The translations under genes and the position numbers were made by a program. From Kaistella sp. SH40-3 (GTDB taxonomy: Bacteria; Bacteroidota; Bacteroidia; Flavobacteriales; Weeksellaceae), in assembly GCF_030686865.1 (NCBI RefSeq), contig NZ_JAQYUS010000001.1, positions 620,001-684,000 of the forward strand: a stretch of DNA of 64,000 bases, written 5' to 3'. Shown in pieces: positions 54,429-63,285 of this stretch (positions within the stretch are counted from its first letter, which is position 1; the number at the start of each line of letters is the position of its first letter). The notes under the pieces are model-generated. The model made no database searches. It saw only the letters and a program-made list of their open reading frames with translations, and was not told the origin of the DNA.

Positions 54429-55070
54429 GTGATAAAAAATCTAATTCTTTTATTTTTAATAGTTCTACTTTTTTCCTGTAAAAAGGAAGATGAGAATCTA
54501 GATTTAAAATATGAAGTTTTAAATCAAATCATCTCTGAAGATATTTTAGAAAATAAAGCGTCAGGATACACTGAAAAATATTTGTATAAAATTTCAGAGC
54601 CAATCGATCTAAAGTTTAGAGAAAAATTATCGGAAAAAGAGAACGAAATAATAGAACTGCCCCCACCACGTTCACATGGAATTATTTACTTACCTGAAAA
54701 CGGCACTTTTACAAAAGATGACTTGGCCTATATCAAAATTCAATTAAATACAAATTCTAATTTTGCTTTTAAGCCTACTAAAATTATCTCCAAAGTTGAA
54801 TTCATTGATACAGAAAAGTTTAAGAAATTTCAGAAGTCGCAAGAAAACTATGTGTCTGCAAGAGACTATTGGGGAAAATTCAGAGCAGAATTTGGCGATA
54901 AATGTTTAAGGAATTATTCAATTCCTTATTTTAATAAAGAGAAGAACATTTGCATTGTGATTAATTCTATTTCTTGCGGACCACTTTGGGGCGGAGGTGA
55001 AACTTCGGTCTATAAGAAGACAAATGGGAAATGGAAAGTTATTCAAACACTAGATCACTGGGTGAGTTAA
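54429..55070 (+). CDS. putative lipoprotein of unknown function
   Basis: 213 aa with a GTG start. Lipoprotein signal MIKNLILLFLIVLLFSCKKED (Cys17). The mature part is charged and has no family pattern I recognise; the C-terminal segment SISCGPLWGGGETSVYKKTNGKWKVIQTLDHWVS reads like a small beta domain that often ends such proteins. It overlaps the convergent gene by 4 bp. Confidence 0.75.
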   Translation: MIKNLILLFLIVLLFSCKKEDENLDLKYEVLNQIISEDILENKASGYTEKYLYKISEPIDLKFREKLSEKENEIIELPPPRSHGIIYLPENGTFTKDDLAYIKIQLNTNSNFAFKPTKIISKVEFIDTEKFKKFQKSQENYVSARDYWGKFRAEFGDKCLRNYSIPYFNKEKNICIVINSISCGPLWGGGETSVYKKTNGKWKVIQTLDHWVS

Positions 55071-55573
55071 AGAGAATTAATTAAACTTTCAATTTCAATT
55101 TTTTGGTCTAGATATTTGTTTTGTAATTCTGAATTCTCGCCCATTCTCTTATAATATTCCAAAGCTTTTTCGCCGAAGAATTTTTTATGAAAATCAGAAA
55201 CATCGGGAACGAGCGGGAATTCTTTATGAAAAAGCATTTCATAATATGCCTGAAATTCTCTTTCGTTTTTATCTTCTACCAAAGTTTCTGGCGCTTTCTG
55301 TCGAACGTGCAACATTTCATGAGCGACCATGTTTGTGACTAAATTCAGATCAAAATCAAAAAGATCTCTGGGAATCATAACCATCTGTTTTTCGCCGAGA
55401 GCACCTTCTGTGGTGAGCAACATTTTGTTTGGTTCTAATTCTGGACGAAAACCGAATCCTGCAAGGTTTTCATTTTCCAGTCCAAAAGTATTGATGAGGA
55501 AATGTGCTGCATCCGAAAGTTGATCGTTTTTTTTATAGGCATTGAGATGGTCTTTAATATGTTCTAAATTCAT
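55067..55573 (-). CDS. putative zinc metallopeptidase-like protein (HExxH)
   Basis: 168 aa, no signal peptide. HEMLH at 85-89, followed by NEREFQAYYEMLF where Glu104/106/112 could supply the third ligand, resembles minimal zincins. The flanking text (LVTNMVAHEMLHVRQKAPETLVEDKNEREFQAYYE) is typical of a helix-turn-helix zinc site. I do not recognise the family; activity is inferred from the motif only. Confidence 0.7.
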   Translation of the reverse strand: MNLEHIKDHLNAYKKNDQLSDAAHFLINTFGLENENLAGFGFRPELEPNKMLLTTEGALGEKQMVMIPRDLFDFDLNLVTNMVAHEMLHVRQKAPETLVEDKNEREFQAYYEMLFHKEFPLVPDVSDFHKKFFGEKALEYYKRMGENSELQNKYLDQKIEIESLINSL

Positions 55574-55782
55574 ATTGTAAAGCTAGTTGATATTATTATT
55601 TATTTAAAAGAGAATCGAATAATATTCTTTAATCCATTTGTTTTAAGCGAAATAGCATTTAGCCTGTAGTCTACTTCGAAATAAATATTTAATAATTATT
55701 GGGTAAATCTTATTAAAATAGATGCTTCCTCAAGAACTGACAGCAGCAAGAAATTTACCAAAAATGTTTTTTTAAGCATAAT

Positions 55783-55813
55783 TTTGTATATCACTTAAAA
55801 ACAGTTAAATTTG
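55783..55813 (+). promoter_or_regulatory. promoter of the TPR protein-ribH pair
   Basis: TTTG (55783-55786), 19-nt spacer, TAAATTTG (55806-55813); 22 nt to the ATG. Confidence 0.65.
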
Positions 55814-55835
55814 CACTTCAATTTTTATCAAAATT

Positions 55836-56546
55836 ATGGCAAAATTCAAATCTCGCACCAGCAAAAAAGAAATGGAAGGTAAGGAAACTGTAGAAGTTTT
55901 CCGTGACCTAGACAAAGGTGCACTTGATACTGAAAGATTTCTAGAGAAGCATGCTAAAACATTAATCACCATTTTTGGTGCATTATTGGTGGCTGTACTA
56001 GGATATTTCGCTTATCAACAGTTTTATGAAGCACCAAGAAACGAAGAGGCAACTTTAAGTTATCTTGCTGCGCAGAAAAATATGGCTGAGGGGAAAGAGG
56101 ATTTAGCCTTAGGTGGAAAAAGCGCTGCCAACCCAGGATATTTAGGTACTTACAACGAATACTCTGGTACTAAAGTAGGGAAATTATCTTCTTACAATGC
56201 GGGATTAATTAAATTTAAAGCTGGAAAATACCAAGAAGCGTACGATCTTATCGATAATTTTTCTTCTGATAACAAAGTTTTAATGGCTCTGAAATATGGT
56301 GCTATGGCAGACTGTCAGTTAAATCTTAACAAAAATGATGATGCATTATCTCTTTTAAATAAAGCGATTTCTGCTTCTGATGATCCGTATACTACTTATT
56401 ATTTTACAAGAAAAGCAGGAATTGTTGCATTGGCTTTGAAGAAAAATGCTGACGCAAAAAAATATTTCTCTACGATTGAAGAAAAATATGAAGATTACGA
56501 TAACGGAATGTCTGATTCGTATATTGAAATGGTAAAATATTACTAA
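55836..56546 (+). CDS. membrane-anchored tetratricopeptide protein, YfgM-like
   Basis: 236 aa. An N-terminal cytoplasmic basic segment, one transmembrane helix (about 46-66, TLITIFGALLVAVLGYFAYQQF) and a periplasmic TPR-like region (about 110-236, YNAGLIKFKAGKYQEAYDLI, ALSLLNKAISASDDPYTTYYFTRKAGIVALALKKNADA). The layout matches the YfgM-type proteins that assist the Sec translocon in other bacteria; the role here is inferred. ribH follows after 15 bp. Confidence 0.85.
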   Translation: MAKFKSRTSKKEMEGKETVEVFRDLDKGALDTERFLEKHAKTLITIFGALLVAVLGYFAYQQFYEAPRNEEATLSYLAAQKNMAEGKEDLALGGKSAANPGYLGTYNEYSGTKVGKLSSYNAGLIKFKAGKYQEAYDLIDNFSSDNKVLMALKYGAMADCQLNLNKNDDALSLLNKAISASDDPYTTYYFTRKAGIVALALKKNADAKKYFSTIEEKYEDYDNGMSDSYIEMVKYY

Positions 56547-56561
56547 TTAAAATTAAACATA

Positions 56562-57044
56562 ATGGCAACTGTAAATCTTTCTGATTATCAACCATTACAA
56601 ATAAACGATGCCGGTTCTTTTAGAATTGGCATCGTTGTTTCAGAATGGAATGATTTTGTAACCTATAACCTTCGTGATGGCGCTCTGGAAGTGCTTAAGA
56701 AAGAAGGCGTAAAAGAAGAGAATATTAAAATCTTCAAAGTTCCGGGCGCTTTTGAATTAAATTTCGCCACCATGCAACTTTGCAAAACAGAATACTTTGA
56801 TGCAGTGATTGCAATCGGTTGCGTCATCCGTGGCGAAACTGCGCATTTTGATTATGTGTGTTCTGCAGTATCACAAGGAATTAAGGATTGTAATATTCTG
56901 ACCAATGTTCCCGCAATTTTCTGTCTGTTGACCGATGATACCAAAGAACAATCCATTGCCAGAAGTGGTGGAGCACTAGGAAACAAAGGGGTAGAAGCTG
57001 GAGTTACGGCTTTGCATATGATTGATTTTAAAAGAAATTTGTGA
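56562..57044 (+). CDS. ribH: 6,7-dimethyl-8-ribityllumazine synthase
   Basis: 160 aa, normal length. Penultimate step of riboflavin synthesis. FRIGIVVSEWNDFVTYNLRDGALEVL, VPGAFELNFA and AIGCVIRGETAHFDYVCSAVSQGI are diagnostic. No FMN riboswitch is visible, and it shares a transcript with the TPR protein. Confidence 0.97.
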   Translation: MATVNLSDYQPLQINDAGSFRIGIVVSEWNDFVTYNLRDGALEVLKKEGVKEENIKIFKVPGAFELNFATMQLCKTEYFDAVIAIGCVIRGETAHFDYVCSAVSQGIKDCNILTNVPAIFCLLTDDTKEQSIARSGGALGNKGVEAGVTALHMIDFKRNL

Positions 57045-57106
57045 TTTTTTTCGTCTAATTATTTTCATTAAAAACTGGCTCTAAAAATCAAAAATACCAT
57101 AAGATT

Positions 57107-59185
57107 ATGTTCGCATCGAAACTAAAACCGTATTTATATTTGGGTCTTTTTTATGGCCTGGTTTCCCTTATTGTAAGAATCATCTTTATCTTTCACCCAA
57201 TCACAACAGTGAGTTTTGGTTTTTTTGAAAGTTTAAAAATTCTCTTTATTGGAAGTTTGACGGATGTGTTTGTCTTCATTTTAGCCAGCAGTATATTTGC
57301 TCTTTATTCGTTATTTCTTTCGGATTCAAAATATAAAAAACCATACGGATATATTATTTTCGGGCTGTTTGTTTTAGCATTTTTATATACTGCGTTTGTT
57401 CCTGGAAATATTTTCAAACAATATGGTGGCTCATTCCCAGAAATAGCAATGGCCTTTATTGGCTTGAAAACTTTACTGTTTGGGTTAATGCTTTTCCTTC
57501 CAACTCAAAGAATTAAGATTCGAAATATTCTTTATTTCATCGTACTGTTTTTATACGTGATGTTGATTATTTTCAATGGAGTCAGCGAATACTTCTTCTG
57601 GAATGAATTTGGAGTTCGCTACAATTTCATTGCGGTTGATTATTTAATTTATACCAATGAAGTCATTGGAAACATTATGGAAAGTTATCCTGTTGTTCCT
57701 TTGTTCGCTGCGATTTTCTCTCTTACTCTAATTGTTACATGGTTCATTTATAAGAAAACAAAAGACGAATTATTAACGCTACCGACTTTTATTCAAAAAA
57801 TCGTTTTATTAGTTTCTTTCGTTGTTTTATGTGGAATCAGTTTATTCATCATTCCTAAATTAGGGAAGGTAAAAACTGATAATACTTTCGCGCAGGAAAT
57901 TCAGGCTAATAGTTTTCCTAAATTTTATAACGCATTTACTCAAAAAGAATTGGATTTCTTTCAGTTCTACCCAACCATTAATCAACAAGTTGCGGAAAGT
58001 GATTTTTTAAAACCGTTTGATCCTCCAACTTTCGTTAGAAACATTAATCCTGAAAATCCAGAAGTTCGTAAAAATGTAGTTTTAATTTCAATCGAAAGTT
58101 TATCTGCAGAATTTATGGAACATTATGGAAATGATCAAAAGATAATGCCGTTCTTAGATAGTTTGGCAGATAAATCATTGATGTTTACCAATCTTTATGC
58201 AACTGGAAATAGAACAGTTCGTGGTTTAGAGGCACTTACATTATGCATTCCACCAACCGCCGGAGAAAGTGTTGTTAAAAGGGAGAACAATAAAAATAAG
58301 TTCAGTACCGGAAGTGTTTTCCAATCGAAAGGTTATGATGTGAAATTCCTCTATGGAGGTTACAGTTATTTCGATAATATGGAAGATTTCTATAAGGGAA
58401 ATGGCTATGAAATCGTAGACAGAAATAACTTTAAACCTGAAGAAATTACCTTTGCGAATATTTGGGGTGTATCAGATGAAGATATGGCCAAGAAAGCCAT
58501 TGAAGTAATGAATAAGGAAGCCAAAGCGGGAAAAACATTCTTCCATCATTGGATGACTGTTTCTAATCACCGGCCTTTTACCTATCCTGACGGGAGAATT
58601 AATATTCTCGGAACTGCGAAATCTCGTGACGGTGGCGTAAAATATACTGATTACTCCATTCGTAAGTTTTTTGAAATGGCGAAAAAACAACCTTGGTACA
58701 AAAACACGGTTTTTGTTATTGTTGCAGATCATTGCGCCTCCAGCGCTGGTAAAACAGAACTTCCGATGGACAAATACCGAATTCCAGGGATGATTTTTTC
58801 CGAAGGTTTTATAGAGCCTCAAAAATTTACGCAAACCATGTCTCAAATTGATGTAATGCCTACATTATTTGGTTTGCTCAATTTTAAATACCAATCGAAG
58901 TTTTTAGGTCAAGATGTTTTCACACAAAACTTTGAGCCCAAGGCTTATATCGCCACCTATCAAGATTTAGGTTTAATAAAAGATAATTATTTAACTATTA
59001 TTTCTCCAACTAAAAAGGTAAAACAGTATTCTTTAAGTTTACAGCCATCGAAAAATCCAGAAGATTTCAAAATCTTTTATGATGAAACTCCAGTCAAAAA
59101 TTTACAGCAAACTTTAGTTGATGACTGTATCGCTGTTTACCAAAGTGTTTCATTTTGGTTGAAAGAAAACAAACTCAATAAATAA
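57107..59185 (+). CDS. LTA synthase-like sulfatase-fold membrane protein
   Basis: 692 aa. Five or so transmembrane helices (about 10-250) precede a sulfatase-like extracytoplasmic domain (about 320-650). The nucleophile region is ATGNRTVRGLEAL with a conserved Thr, metal-site text includes SIESLSAEFMEHYG and FVIVADHCASS. In Firmicutes such enzymes polymerise glycerophosphate; in Bacteroidota, which lack LTA, they may transfer phospho-head-groups to lipids or glycans (inference). Lies 62 bp after ribH. Confidence 0.9.
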   Translation: MFASKLKPYLYLGLFYGLVSLIVRIIFIFHPITTVSFGFFESLKILFIGSLTDVFVFILASSIFALYSLFLSDSKYKKPYGYIIFGLFVLAFLYTAFVPGNIFKQYGGSFPEIAMAFIGLKTLLFGLMLFLPTQRIKIRNILYFIVLFLYVMLIIFNGVSEYFFWNEFGVRYNFIAVDYLIYTNEVIGNIMESYPVVPLFAAIFSLTLIVTWFIYKKTKDELLTLPTFIQKIVLLVSFVVLCGISLFIIPKLGKVKTDNTFAQEIQANSFPKFYNAFTQKELDFFQFYPTINQQVAESDFLKPFDPPTFVRNINPENPEVRKNVVLISIESLSAEFMEHYGNDQKIMPFLDSLADKSLMFTNLYATGNRTVRGLEALTLCIPPTAGESVVKRENNKNKFSTGSVFQSKGYDVKFLYGGYSYFDNMEDFYKGNGYEIVDRNNFKPEEITFANIWGVSDEDMAKKAIEVMNKEAKAGKTFFHHWMTVSNHRPFTYPDGRINILGTAKSRDGGVKYTDYSIRKFFEMAKKQPWYKNTVFVIVADHCASSAGKTELPMDKYRIPGMIFSEGFIEPQKFTQTMSQIDVMPTLFGLLNFKYQSKFLGQDVFTQNFEPKAYIATYQDLGLIKDNYLTIISPTKKVKQYSLSLQPSKNPEDFKIFYDETPVKNLQQTLVDDCIAVYQSVSFWLKENKLNK

Positions 59186-59217
59186 TTTTTTTTGTAATTT
59201 TATCAAAAGATTAAAAT

Positions 59218-60075
59218 ATGAAATGGACAAACGATAGAAGCGGTAATGTTGATGACAGACGTGGATCTGGAGGTGGTGGCGGAATGCTTGTCGGCGGCGG
59301 TTTGGGAACATTAATTATTGCAGCAATTATATTTTTCCTTGGAGGCGATCCTTCAGCGATATTGTCTTCTGGAATGGGTAATGCTGGTCCACAAACAGAG
59401 CAACGTGATTTGAATGCAAATGAACTTAAAGTTCGTGATTTTGTGAAAATGATTACCGCTGAAAATGAAAAAACCTGGACCAACATATTTGCTGAAAACG
59501 GAATGAAATACCGCCCTGCGAAAGTAGTAATGTTTGAATCAGTTACCCAATCAGGTTGTGGAACTGCAGAAGCGGCAATGGGACCTTTTTATTGTCCGGC
59601 TGATGAAACAGTTTATATGGACATGAGTTTTTTCAAAGAATTGGAACAGCGCTTTGGTGCAAAAGTAACAGAGTTTTCTATTGCTTACGTTATGGCTCAC
59701 GAAATGGGACATCACGTTCAAACACTTTTAGGAACAACACAGAAAGTGGATCAGTTAAGAAGAAGTGGTAAGTATTCTGAAGCAGAAATGAATCGTGTTT
59801 CTGTTGCCACAGAATTGCAAGCCGATTTTTATGCGGGACTTTGGGCAAGGCAAACAGATAACCGAGAGAATATTTTAGAACCAGGCGACATTGAGTCTGC
59901 GATTTCTGCAGCAGAAGCCGTTGGTGATGATAATATTCAGAAACGTTCCCAAGGTTACGTAAATCAGGAAGGTTTTACGCACGGAAGTTCTGCGCAGCGA
60001 AAAGAGTGGTTTATGAAAGGATATAACACTGGAGATATTCGTCAAGGTGATACTTTTGATGCACTTTTAAAATAA
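59218..60075 (+). CDS. neutral zinc metallopeptidase, YpfJ/KPN_02809 family
   Basis: 285 aa. N-terminal MKWTNDRSGNVDDRRGSGGGG signature, one transmembrane helix (about 23-42), then the peptidase domain with H161-E-M-G-H165 and ATELQADFYAGLWA, whose Glu is the probable third ligand; CGTAEAAMGPFYCPADETVYMD is conserved. Follows the LTA-synthase-like gene by 32 bp, probably cotranscribed. Substrate unknown. Confidence 0.93.
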   Translation: MKWTNDRSGNVDDRRGSGGGGGMLVGGGLGTLIIAAIIFFLGGDPSAILSSGMGNAGPQTEQRDLNANELKVRDFVKMITAENEKTWTNIFAENGMKYRPAKVVMFESVTQSGCGTAEAAMGPFYCPADETVYMDMSFFKELEQRFGAKVTEFSIAYVMAHEMGHHVQTLLGTTQKVDQLRRSGKYSEAEMNRVSVATELQADFYAGLWARQTDNRENILEPGDIESAISAAEAVGDDNIQKRSQGYVNQEGFTHGSSAQRKEWFMKGYNTGDIRQGDTFDALLK

Positions 60076-60148
60076 ATTTAATGCCTTTTTCTCAAGGATA
60101 TTTAAAAAAAATATAAATCACTATTGTTTCCGGATTTATACATGAAAA

Positions 60149-60184
60149 AAGCCGCTGTGTAAAATACACTGCGGCTTCTCTTAA
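60149..60184. terminator. bidirectional terminator
   Basis: Stem AAGCCGC / GCGGCTT with inner GTGTA / TACAC, flanked by A and T runs, between convergent genes. Confidence 0.82.
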
Positions 60185-60219
60185 ATATATATGAATGTTT
60201 TGAATATGAATTCTTAATT

Positions 60220-60462
60220 CTAATTCTGATTTACAGAATCTTCAACAGAAGTTTTGGCTTGATTTACTTTGTCTTGAACTTGTGACGATAGATCACCTGC
60301 TTTAGATTTCAAGTCATTTCCCCATTTATTGAAATTTTCCTTTGCATTGTTTACGGTGTCTTTTACCGCTTGTTTTTCTTCATCAGTAGAATTTTTATAT
60401 TTCCACCATGCTAATGCTCCAAGTCCTAATAGTGCTAGAAGTCCGTTTTTTTTAGTGCCCAT
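60220..60462 (-). CDS. small YtxH-like membrane-anchored helical protein
   Basis: 80 aa. A short hydrophobic N-terminal segment (NGLLALLGLGALAWWKY, about 6-22) is followed by an amphipathic, Lys/Asp/Asn-rich helix (NSTDEEKQAVKDTVNNAKENFNKW ... SSQVQDKVNQAKTSVEDSV). This resembles the YtxH and CsbD-like stress proteins in character. No catalytic motif. Function unknown. Confidence 0.75.
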   Translation of the reverse strand: MGTKKNGLLALLGLGALAWWKYKNSTDEEKQAVKDTVNNAKENFNKWGNDLKSKAGDLSSQVQDKVNQAKTSVEDSVNQN

Positions 60463-60580
60463 AATATTATGTTTTTATTTTTAATGAAAAATTAATTTGA
60501 TGTTTTCTATTATGTAAATTCTATGCCAAAGAAATTGTATAAACATTAAAGTTTTGTTAAAGTAAAAAATCTATTACAAA

Positions 60581-60620
60581 AGAAAATCCGCCTCGAAAAT
60601 AATTACGAGGCGGATTAATT
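60581..60620 (-). terminator. pruA terminator
   Basis: Stem AATCCGCCTCG / CGAGGCGGATT (60585-60595, 60606-60616) with TTTTCTTTT on the minus strand. Confidence 0.9.
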
Positions 60621-60649
60621 TATTCTTTAATACTAAAGATATTCACTTT

Positions 60650-62275
60650 TTAACCTAAATAAGGATATTTGTAATCTTTTGGAGAAACGAAAGTTTCTTT
60701 TATACTTCTTACAGAAACCCATCTCAATAAGTTCATTTTAGAACCTGCTTTATCATTCGTTCCTGAGGCTCTTGCACCACCAAATGGCTGCTGTCCTACA
60801 ACTGCTCCAGTTGGTTTGTCGTTGATATAGAAGTTACCTGCAGCATTTTCTAATGCTTTGTACGCTTCATCAATTGCATAGCGATCCTGAGAGAAGATTG
60901 CTCCTGTTAATGAATAAGGCGAAGTTTCATCGACCAATTTCAAAGTTTCTTTCCAGTCTTTATCTTCGTAAACATATACCGAAAGAATTGGTCCGAAAAT
61001 TTCCTCACAAACCGACTCATATCTTGGGTTGCTTGCTTCAATAACGGTTGGCTCTACAAACCATCCTTTTGAGTCATCACATTTTCCACCGATAATTACT
61101 TTTGCATCACTTGATTTCTCAGCGCGCTCGATATAACCTTTACATTTTTCGAAAGAATTTTTATCAATTACTGCATTTACGAAATTAGAAGGATCTTCCG
61201 GACTTCCCATTTTAATGGTTTTCATCTGAGATTCCATTACTGCTTTCACATCGTTCCAAAGAGATTTAGGAACATATGCTCTTGAAGCAGCGGAACATTT
61301 CTGACCTTGATATTCAAATGCACCGCGAACCATTGCAGTTGCCACAGCATCTACGTTTGCCGAAGGATGCACCATGATGAAATCTTTTCCACCGGTTTCA
61401 CCTACAATTCTTGGGTAAGTTTTGTATTTATGAATGTTGTCGCCCATCATTTTCCACATGTTTTGGAAAACGGTTGTAGAACCTGTAAAGTGAAGTCCGG
61501 CAAAATCTGGATGCGTAAACACTTTTTCTGCAGTTTCTTTTCCATCAGTATAGATCATATTGATCACTCCATCAGGTAAACCTGCTTCAATAAGAATATC
61601 CATGATCACTTTTGCAGAATAAACTTGCTTGTCAGATGGTTTCCAAACAACTACATTTCCCATCATTGCCATACAGGTTGGCAAGTTTCCGGAAATTGCA
61701 GTAAAGTTAAATGGAGTCACCGCAAAACAGAAACCTTCCAATGGACGGTATTCTGATCTGTTCCAAACTCCACTATCAGAAACCGGTTGCTCGCTGTACA
61801 TTTCCGTCATGAATTCTACGTTGAAACGCAAGAAATCGATGAATTCGCAAGCAGCATCGATTTCTGCCTGATGAACGTTTTTACTTTGCGCAATCATTGT
61901 TGCAGCATTCAAACGGTCTCTGTAAGGTCCAGCAATTAAATCAGCCGCTTTCAGGAAAATCGCTGCACGATGTTCCCATCCTAAATTATTCCATTTTTCT
62001 CTGGCTGCTAAAGCGGAATTAATAGCCTCGTCAACGTGGCTCATATCTCCTTTATAATAGAAACCTAAATTATGTTGGTGATCTTGTGGTGAATTAATCG
62101 TCACCTTATTCTCTGTTTTAACTTCTTTACCGTTGATGACCATTGGGATTTCAACTTTCTCTTTCCACATTTTTTTGTAGGTAGAAATCAAAGATTTAAC
62201 CTCTTCAGAACCGGGTTCGTAACTTCTTACCGGCTCATTTATTGCGAAAGGAACCTGTGAAATTGCTTTTGACAT
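60650..62275 (-). CDS. pruA: L-glutamate gamma-semialdehyde dehydrogenase (P5C dehydrogenase)
   Basis: 541 aa, the separate (non-PutA-fused) type. Oxidises P5C/glutamate semialdehyde to glutamate in proline breakdown. General base Glu in VGETGGKDFIMVHP and nucleophile Cys in EYQGQKCSAASRAYVP are intact; the C-terminal PTGAVVGQQPFGGARASGTNDKAGS is conserved. No proline dehydrogenase gene adjoins it. Confidence 0.96.
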   Translation of the reverse strand: MSKAISQVPFAINEPVRSYEPGSEEVKSLISTYKKMWKEKVEIPMVINGKEVKTENKVTINSPQDHQHNLGFYYKGDMSHVDEAINSALAAREKWNNLGWEHRAAIFLKAADLIAGPYRDRLNAATMIAQSKNVHQAEIDAACEFIDFLRFNVEFMTEMYSEQPVSDSGVWNRSEYRPLEGFCFAVTPFNFTAISGNLPTCMAMMGNVVVWKPSDKQVYSAKVIMDILIEAGLPDGVINMIYTDGKETAEKVFTHPDFAGLHFTGSTTVFQNMWKMMGDNIHKYKTYPRIVGETGGKDFIMVHPSANVDAVATAMVRGAFEYQGQKCSAASRAYVPKSLWNDVKAVMESQMKTIKMGSPEDPSNFVNAVIDKNSFEKCKGYIERAEKSSDAKVIIGGKCDDSKGWFVEPTVIEASNPRYESVCEEIFGPILSVYVYEDKDWKETLKLVDETSPYSLTGAIFSQDRYAIDEAYKALENAAGNFYINDKPTGAVVGQQPFGGARASGTNDKAGSKMNLLRWVSVRSIKETFVSPKDYKYPYLG

Positions 62276-62309
62276 ATTTTTAATTTTTATTGATTTTATT
62301 AGATTCGTA

Positions 62310-62340
62310 CAAAGTTAAGTGAATTACATTAATGTTCCAA
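62310..62340 (-). promoter_or_regulatory. pruA promoter
   Basis: Minus strand: TTG (62340-62338), 20-nt spacer, TAACTTTG (62317-62310); leader of about 30 nt. Confidence 0.6.
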
Positions 62341-62357
62341 AAAAGGAAATAATGAAC

Positions 62358-63011
62358 TTATTTCTTAACCAAAATTTTCTCACAAACCATCTTGCTTAAA
62401 GTGGTTCTAATCCCGTCATCTTTTAGGATTGTCATCGACTGATCGTAATTCTCAATCTCTAAAATTTCTAATTTCGTTCCCAGTTCTAATTCTTTGCTGT
62501 TAAGGTAAGTCAGGAAATCGTCATCAGAAACCGTAACTGCACTGAAAATAATTTGATCACCAATTTTACAATTGCTTAATTTCTGTAAATCCAAAGCGAT
62601 GATGTTTCCTTCTTTGTCAGGAATAGGTTCGCCGTGAGGATCAAATTTTGGATATTGCAGAATTTCGTCCATCTTGTCAAAGAATAATTCTGAATGTACG
62701 TGTTCTAACTGCTCAGCAATCTCATGTACATTTTCCCAGCCGATATTCATTTTCTCGACCAAAAACATTTCTGTGAGTCGATGTTTTCTTACAATTAATG
62801 CCGCTTGTTTTTTACCTTCTTCGGTAATTTTTAAGGGTTTATAGGTTTCATAGAGGACCCAGTTTTTGAGCGCGAATTTCTTCATCATATTATTAACGCT
62901 CGGCATCTTTACATTTAGAAACTTGCTTAACTCGTTTACAGTGACAGTGTTATAATCGTTTCTTAGATGAAAAATGGCTTTCAGGTAATTCTCTTCAGTA
63001 AGTGAAATCAT
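62358..63011 (-). CDS. DtxR/MntR-family metal-dependent repressor
   Basis: 217 aa. N-terminal winged helix (about 1-65, SLTEENYLKAIFHLRNDYNTVTVNELSKFLNVKMPSVNNMMKKF). The metal-binding dimerisation domain (about 70-140) has RKHRLTEMFLVEKM, EQLEHVHSELFFDKMDEIL and FDPHGEPIPD. A C-terminal FeoA/SH3-like domain (about 150-217) follows. Whether it senses Fe or Mn cannot be settled from sequence. Its promoter region contains a long palindrome. Confidence 0.93.
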   Translation of the reverse strand: MISLTEENYLKAIFHLRNDYNTVTVNELSKFLNVKMPSVNNMMKKFALKNWVLYETYKPLKITEEGKKQAALIVRKHRLTEMFLVEKMNIGWENVHEIAEQLEHVHSELFFDKMDEILQYPKFDPHGEPIPDKEGNIIALDLQKLSNCKIGDQIIFSAVTVSDDDFLTYLNSKELELGTKLEILEIENYDQSMTILKDDGIRTTLSKMVCEKILVKK

Positions 63012-63032
63012 AAAGTTAGATTCTAATATTTA

Positions 63033-63040
63033 CAAATCTA
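63033..63040 (-). promoter_or_regulatory. -7 box of the DtxR-type gene
   Basis: Minus strand TAGATTTG, 21 nt before the ATG at 63011. Confidence 0.55.
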
Positions 63041-63051
63041 ACAAAATAAAA

Positions 63052-63072
63052 GCGCGTAAAAAATTTACGCGC
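63052..63072. repeat. palindrome in the DtxR-type gene promoter
   Basis: GCGCGTAAA-AAA-TTTACGCGC, a perfect 9-bp inverted repeat covering the -33 region of the promoter. T runs flank it on the minus strand. Either an operator or a stray terminator. Confidence 0.7.
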
Positions 63073-63285
63073 CTACATTTAAATAAAAATACATGAAGAA
63101 AATTTACATCAGTTTTAAAATTTAATGAAATTATTGTTCAACTTTAAAATAATGATGTTAAAAAGGTTATTAGTTTTTCATTTGGTTATTTTGATAGAAC
63201 AAAGGTGTATCAAAAATTAATTAATTCATAGGTATTTTCACCCAAATTGTATGGTTTAATTCACCCTTTTTTCTAAATTTAAACT

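Noticed and set aside
59211-59486. 91-codon minus-strand frame rich in Pro
   Set aside because: It is the complement of the Gly-rich N-terminus of the zinc metallopeptidase gene and has no independent support.
63152-63220. Short plus-strand frame upstream of the aldolase gene
   Set aside because: About 22 codons, no signal, no homology recognised.
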